Origin: Numida meleagris
Taxonomy: Eukaryota > Chordata > Aves > Galliformes > Numididae
DNA: 64,000 nt
Direction: 5' to 3'
Assembly: GCF_002078875.1 (NCBI RefSeq)
Contig: NC_034412.1
Location: forward strand, 78,352,445 to 78,416,444
The notes under the pieces are model-generated. The model worked only from the letters and a program-made list of their open reading frames with translations, was not told where the DNA came from and made no database searches. The position numbers were made by a program, and so were the translations under genes. Numbering within the stretch: the first letter of the stretch is position 1; every line of letters begins with the position of its first letter. Below are positions 59,776 through 64,000 of this stretch, piece by piece.

Positions 59776-61074
59776 ATGAAGTAAATACAGTTGTTTATTT
59801 TGATTATTTCTTATTTTTTTTAATTGTCAGTGTTTATTTCTGCCCATATAGATTCTTGTCAAAGCATGGCCTTCAGATTTTTTCTAAAGTAGAAGTACCC
59901 AATCATCTTTCTACATCAGTTTTCAAAGCAACCATCAAATTACTTTTGTTTACTAGATTTCTAGAGTTATACATATCCCAATGTAGCGTACAGTTCTCAT
60001 CAGGCATTCATGAAAACAGTATGATCAGATCAAGAACAATTAAATTTCTTAATAGGAAGAAAAATAATTTAGTACCAAAGGCTGACCTTGCTTACAACAA
60101 TTCAACTTCAATTTCAGTTTTTAAAAAGAGTAGATCTTGTTATAAGAAGCTGTTTTCCTGACCAGCCCAGTGTAGCCATCTGTCTCTGCTTCTGAGTAAT
60201 CTCATTCATTTGTGTTCAACTCTGAAACACATAATGATCTTCAGCAGGCTTTAGAGGCATATCTGTTAAATGATGTCAATTACCCAAGATGGTCTGCTCT
60301 CCAGGCTTCTATTTATGCCTCCTGCCATTTTCTGTACATGCCTGGATTTGTAACAGCAGAAATGTGTTTGTGTGACTAAAACACATAGTATATATATTTA
60401 TACACACATAGTGGCTTCCTCATCAAAATCATTTAATTACTTTGCAAAAACAACTATATATACATAAATTTTAAGATCATAGTAAGGAGAGTTATTACAC
60501 TTTTGTAGAAACTTCTGGAGTTACTGCACAAGAAACAAAAGAACTTGTGAAAGAACACAGGGACTATTACATCCACTTAAAAGAATTCCACTGGCAAGAG
60601 AATGGAAATGATCATGTAACTCTATCCCCTGCTCATTTTAAGGAATTTATGTCCACTCCTTCTGAGGATAAGCTAACCTTTTAATCCTTTCATTTTGTTT
60701 CTCTGTGAATCCACGATTTTCTATATATGAAGTACTTACATAGTTCTATGAGTATATGCATGTGCACATATGTATAAAAAATATTTATAGCGATATAACA
60801 AGCAGTGAAATATTTCAGTCTGCATTGCAAGAAATCTGGATCAATAGCACATTCTAACTTCATGAATAGAAGTAAGAAATACATAAGAATTTAGCTTTAG
60901 AAAGAACACATCTTTAGGTATGTGTGGTGAAGGCTTACTGAGTAATCCTTCAGCTATATTTTGATGGATGGATGAAGTTTGAATGTAACATTTTATCAAA
61001 TAGCAATGAAAGAATAAATAAGAAAAGTATTGCCCCACAGTTAGTTATCAGGGAAAGGTGGCCGTCTTACCGAG
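59776..61074. other. No gene or clear repeat seen
   Basis: AT-rich DNA; the 101-codon frame at 59856-60161 has no recognised motif. Confidence 0.5.
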
Positions 61075-61340
61075 ACTATGTAAAAAGATAATGCTAAGGC
61101 ACTCAGTGCCTTCTTTACCTTGGTTTTCACCAACATGTTCTCCAAGGGCAGGAGACAGATTGAAGAAAAAGAGGAACTACCAGTAATGGAAGAGAATAGA
61201 GTTATAAGGCTTTTGAGAAATCTTTACTCATACAAGTCAATGGGTTTTTATCTAAGGAACTGGAGGGAACGAAATGATAATTTGAGTTCACCTCATATAC
61301 CTCAATATGAAATAATCCTCTGCAATGTTACAGGCTAAGG
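61075..61340 (+). mobile_element. Old CR1 ORF2 fragment (linker region)
   Basis: Plus-strand translation includes 'ALSAFFTLVFT' and 'LLRNLYSYKSMGF', which correspond to 'NAFFASVF' and 'LLCKLDTHKSM' in the CR1 at 33-35 kb. It is heavily diverged. Together with the piece at 61600-61918 it probably represents one ancient CR1 with its middle deleted. Confidence 0.6.
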
Positions 61341-61599
61341 ATGACATGGATGGAGAACAGCTCTGTTGAAATGTACCTGGAAGATCACAGTAGACATCAG
61401 ATTGACCATTAATCAGTTATGTTTGCTGGCAGTGCTGAAGGCTAGCAGGATTAACAGTAGCACAGCCAGTAGCATTCAAAAAGTGATTATTTACCTTTAC
61501 TTGTACTCATTAAACCATATCCCGAATACAAGATCCATGTTTTGGCCTCTCATTACAGAAAAATATTGACAATAGAATGGTCAAGAGTAGTTCAACCTG
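61341..61599. other. Unassigned segment between two CR1 pieces
   Basis: This segment may hold decayed CR1 sequence, but nothing can be recognised with confidence. Confidence 0.35.
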
Positions 61600-61918
61600 C
61601 AGAAGAGACAGATTTGAGGGGCATTTTTGTTCAGTGCCTAAAAGGATACTTAAGGGATGGACATAAGCGTTTTACAGGGAAATAGATGGCCATCAAAGAA
61701 TGAAAATTTCTGACTAGATGGCATACAAGGAAAAAGTTATTCACTTTGATAATTAGAGCATACTTGAATTAGCCCATGCTTGAAGGTTTTCAAAACCCAG
61801 TTGGACTAATACTTAGGCAAACAGGTTTCACTCAATGTTGACATTGACATGTAGAGAATGCTGTGATAGATGACATCCTGAGGTCTCTGTCAAACTGAAT
61901 AATTCTAAGATTCTGTGA
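61600..61918 (+). mobile_element. Old CR1 3' part
   Basis: Diverged plus-strand CR1: 'gcagaagagacagatttg', 'gatgacatcctgaggtctc' and the decayed terminal 'attctaagattctgtgatt' ending at 61918. It has the same orientation and probable origin as the fragment at 61075-61340. Confidence 0.72.
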
Positions 61919-63838
61919 TTTTTATGCTCTCTTACATATATTTGAAAGCAAATCAATGCATATCCAAGAATTACCCAGATGAGAATTTGGTCTCATGTCA
62001 CAGTTATAACTGGTACAATTGATTTAAAAATAATAATAATAATAAACAACCCAGAGTTAAAAAAACACCCCATTAAATTTTCCATGGGCTGTTTAGTGAG
62101 CATGATATCAAGAATTCTGAACATACTATTTCCATCAGCAGATTGGCCCTACAAAACATTAAGGAATTCAAATTCACAGCTTACAGGAGGGAAAAAAATC
62201 TTCAACTTCTAAAATACCAATGCAAGTATCAGAAGAAATCTGCACTTCATAATTTGTTTATCTCTACAAATTCAGATTTGGTCTGAAACATTATTTATCT
62301 GGTGAGATTCCAAGTTACCAAAATAAGAGGGACATAAGTACAATTTATTTGTTTCTTGCTGGATGTGCATTCCCATTAGGAGAACACCCATTCTTGTGCA
62401 CTCAACTAGTGAAAAACAGACCATTTTTATTTCATTTTCAATCAATAGTATTACAGATTGACTTCTCTGTTGAAATATTTATGGAGAAAATCCAACTGCC
62501 TACTTATTAATGAGAGTCATTTTCATTATTTGTGTTTGCAGATTCTGATTAATGTCAGACAAATTGAATTACTGTGTGAAAATGGTTTTGATTAAAGCAA
62601 AATTAAAAATTAAACAGTTTTCAGGATTGGATTTTTATTTAATTTCCTAATGTGATAAGATTTTCCTTTCATCTCTGTGACTACCAATGTTCTTGCTTGC
62701 CTAGTTTTCTGCAATGCACTTCTATGTTCAGTAAAGTTTGATACAACTGAAAATATGTGGAATCATTACTAACACAACCAAAAGAACAAAATGTTAATTT
62801 AACATATCTTCCACCAGCCCAGAAATTTAAAGAGAATTTTGAAGTATAGTACTGGAGTGTAGCACTTAGCAAATTAAACCCTTCCAACAACAGGTGGATT
62901 AAGCATTGATGAATTTGGAAACAGGCAGATTGGTATCAGAACTCTATAATGATCTAGCTATTTCACTTTAGTTTTGTATTTTGATGACTGAGAATTATAA
63001 TATGATTTAGAATATATTTTAATTTTAAAGTGTAATAGAAGGGATGAGAATTTTTTTGTTTGTCTGTTGTTTTGTTCACTTTGTGCTCATCATATGTTTT
63101 GCAGAGCATGAATTTGTTACTGTACATATTGTTTTGGTGGCTTCTACTCAGAAATACAAAAGACAAAATTCATAATCCCAACTTCTTTAGCATAATCAAA
63201 GCAATAAGATATTCTGAAGAAAGATTGGATCAGCAGCGCTTGCATGTCCATCTCCATTTTATATGTGGATTTGGAACATAGGCTTAAGAAGGCTTTGAAG
63301 TCTAACTTTATGGTCTGACATCTTGTCCTCTAATTATGAGTGATGATTACTAGGCTTATTGGCAATTTCATTTTCAAATGAAGGATAGTGACTTCTTCCT
63401 AGATCTGTTCAAATTTTCACCACTCTTCTGCTGAATAATAATACTCAGCTCTGAGGGTTTCCCAAAGGGGAAAAGAAAGCTGAACTATAAGTTAAATAAT
63501 ACTTGGCATCTCGTTTTTCCCTCTATATTATATACGCAAAAAATATTCATAAGAAGTGAAAGTAGTTTTACTAAGGTTATCCTTGGAAAATATTCATGTA
63601 TACTCCTATATAAATTTAACAGAATTAAAATTAAAACAGAACTTTTACAGTAATATAATGATAGATGGTAAATACAGTGAATAAATAAAATTAAATTCAA
63701 TCATTTAAACTATGCATTGCTAGGATGTGTCAGTGCATCTTGAGCAGATCCTGAAACATTTCCTAATTAAAGTCCACAGCAACAAACATCATGCACTATA
63801 AAAATGCAAAATGTGTGGAATAGAAAATTATTTTCTCA
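61919..63838. other. No gene or clear repeat seen
   Basis: AT-rich DNA with a short (AAT)n run at about 62029-62043. Confidence 0.5.
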
Positions 63839-63843
63839 TGTCA

Positions 63844-64000
63844 TGTCATGGTTTTATGATTTTCGGTTATTGGTATTCCACATCATAACATCATGTAGTG
63901 AATGTACCTGGTTCTCAGAAGAGAAGGACTACTACAGTCCCCACGGTACTTTGCTCCTCTGTTACCATTTTCCAGCCGGAGGGAAAAGATAAAAGCTCGC
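63844..64000 (+). mobile_element. Family A LTR copy 5, cut by the window edge
   Basis: The first 157 bp of a family-A LTR, starting TGTCATGG. It is closest to the copy at 2383 (shared 'gtgaatgtacctgg'). The preceding bases read CATGTCA, so TGTCA occurs twice in a row. Whether this is a solo LTR or the 5' LTR of a provirus cannot be seen. Confidence 0.93.

Noticed and set aside
1..64000. CRISPR arrays, bacterial operons, tRNA or rRNA genes
   Set aside because: No regularly spaced repeats, no cloverleaf with A and B boxes recognised and no rRNA-like sequence; the window is vertebrate nuclear DNA.

Overview
Organism and nature of the window. This is AT-rich vertebrate DNA, almost certainly from a bird and most likely a galliform (chicken or a close relative). 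The evidence is the repeat content. At least seventeen CR1 retroposon fragments carry the typical 3' ends built from ATTCTATG-like units. There are mariner elements whose TIRs resemble the galliform Mariner1_GG/Galluhop type, solo LTRs of avian endogenous retroviruses, and an LTR of the bird-wide ERVL type. Family names come from recall of consensus sequences, not from a search. I found no host protein-coding exon, tRNA, rRNA or other host RNA gene. All the longer open frames that make biological sense belong to transposable elements, and all of those are broken.

Layout. 1-3.3 kb: an old CR1, two solo LTRs of one family in the same direction (722-1250 and 2383-2911), a (TTTTA)17 array and a CR1 tail. 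7.3-10.8 kb: a mariner deletion derivative split by an alpharetrovirus-like solo LTR, a GC-rich LTR related to the first family, and a CR1 with 230 codons open. 10.8-25.2 kb: no recognisable interspersed repeat, only low-complexity DNA, one perfect 23-bp inverted repeat and two small tandem duplications. 25.2-31 kb: CR1 pieces (one pair head to head), a minus-strand solo LTR and an ERVL-like LTR remnant. 33.3-38.1 kb: the most layered stretch. It holds a 2.1-kb CR1 with a solo LTR inside its ORF2, then the middle of a mariner transposase, a CR1 tail, an LTR-like block and a mariner end that is itself split by a CR1. 40.1 kb: a 3' LTR with its polypurine tract. 45.0 kb: a second mariner deletion derivative. 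46-64 kb: further CR1s, including one at 56.2-57.4 kb with a 370-codon open frame but a changed reverse-transcriptase active site, an ERVL-type LTR at 51.4 kb, and the start of another family-A LTR at the right edge.

How the parts relate. Nothing here forms a pathway; the window is a record of insertions. Nesting gives an order: mariner is older than the alpharetrovirus-like LTR (7.5 kb), mariner is older than a CR1 (37.7 kb), and CR1 is older than a family-A LTR (33.8 kb). Four complete LTRs of the dominant family and its sister still have perfect 5-bp target duplications and one has 6 bp, so each arose as an independent insertion that later collapsed to a solo LTR. I did not find an undescribed biological system. 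The items most worth checking are a possible autonomous mariner copy broken by several insertions (36.4-38.1 kb), the 14-kb repeat-poor block, the perfect hairpin at 14.2 kb and the 5- versus 6-bp target duplications.
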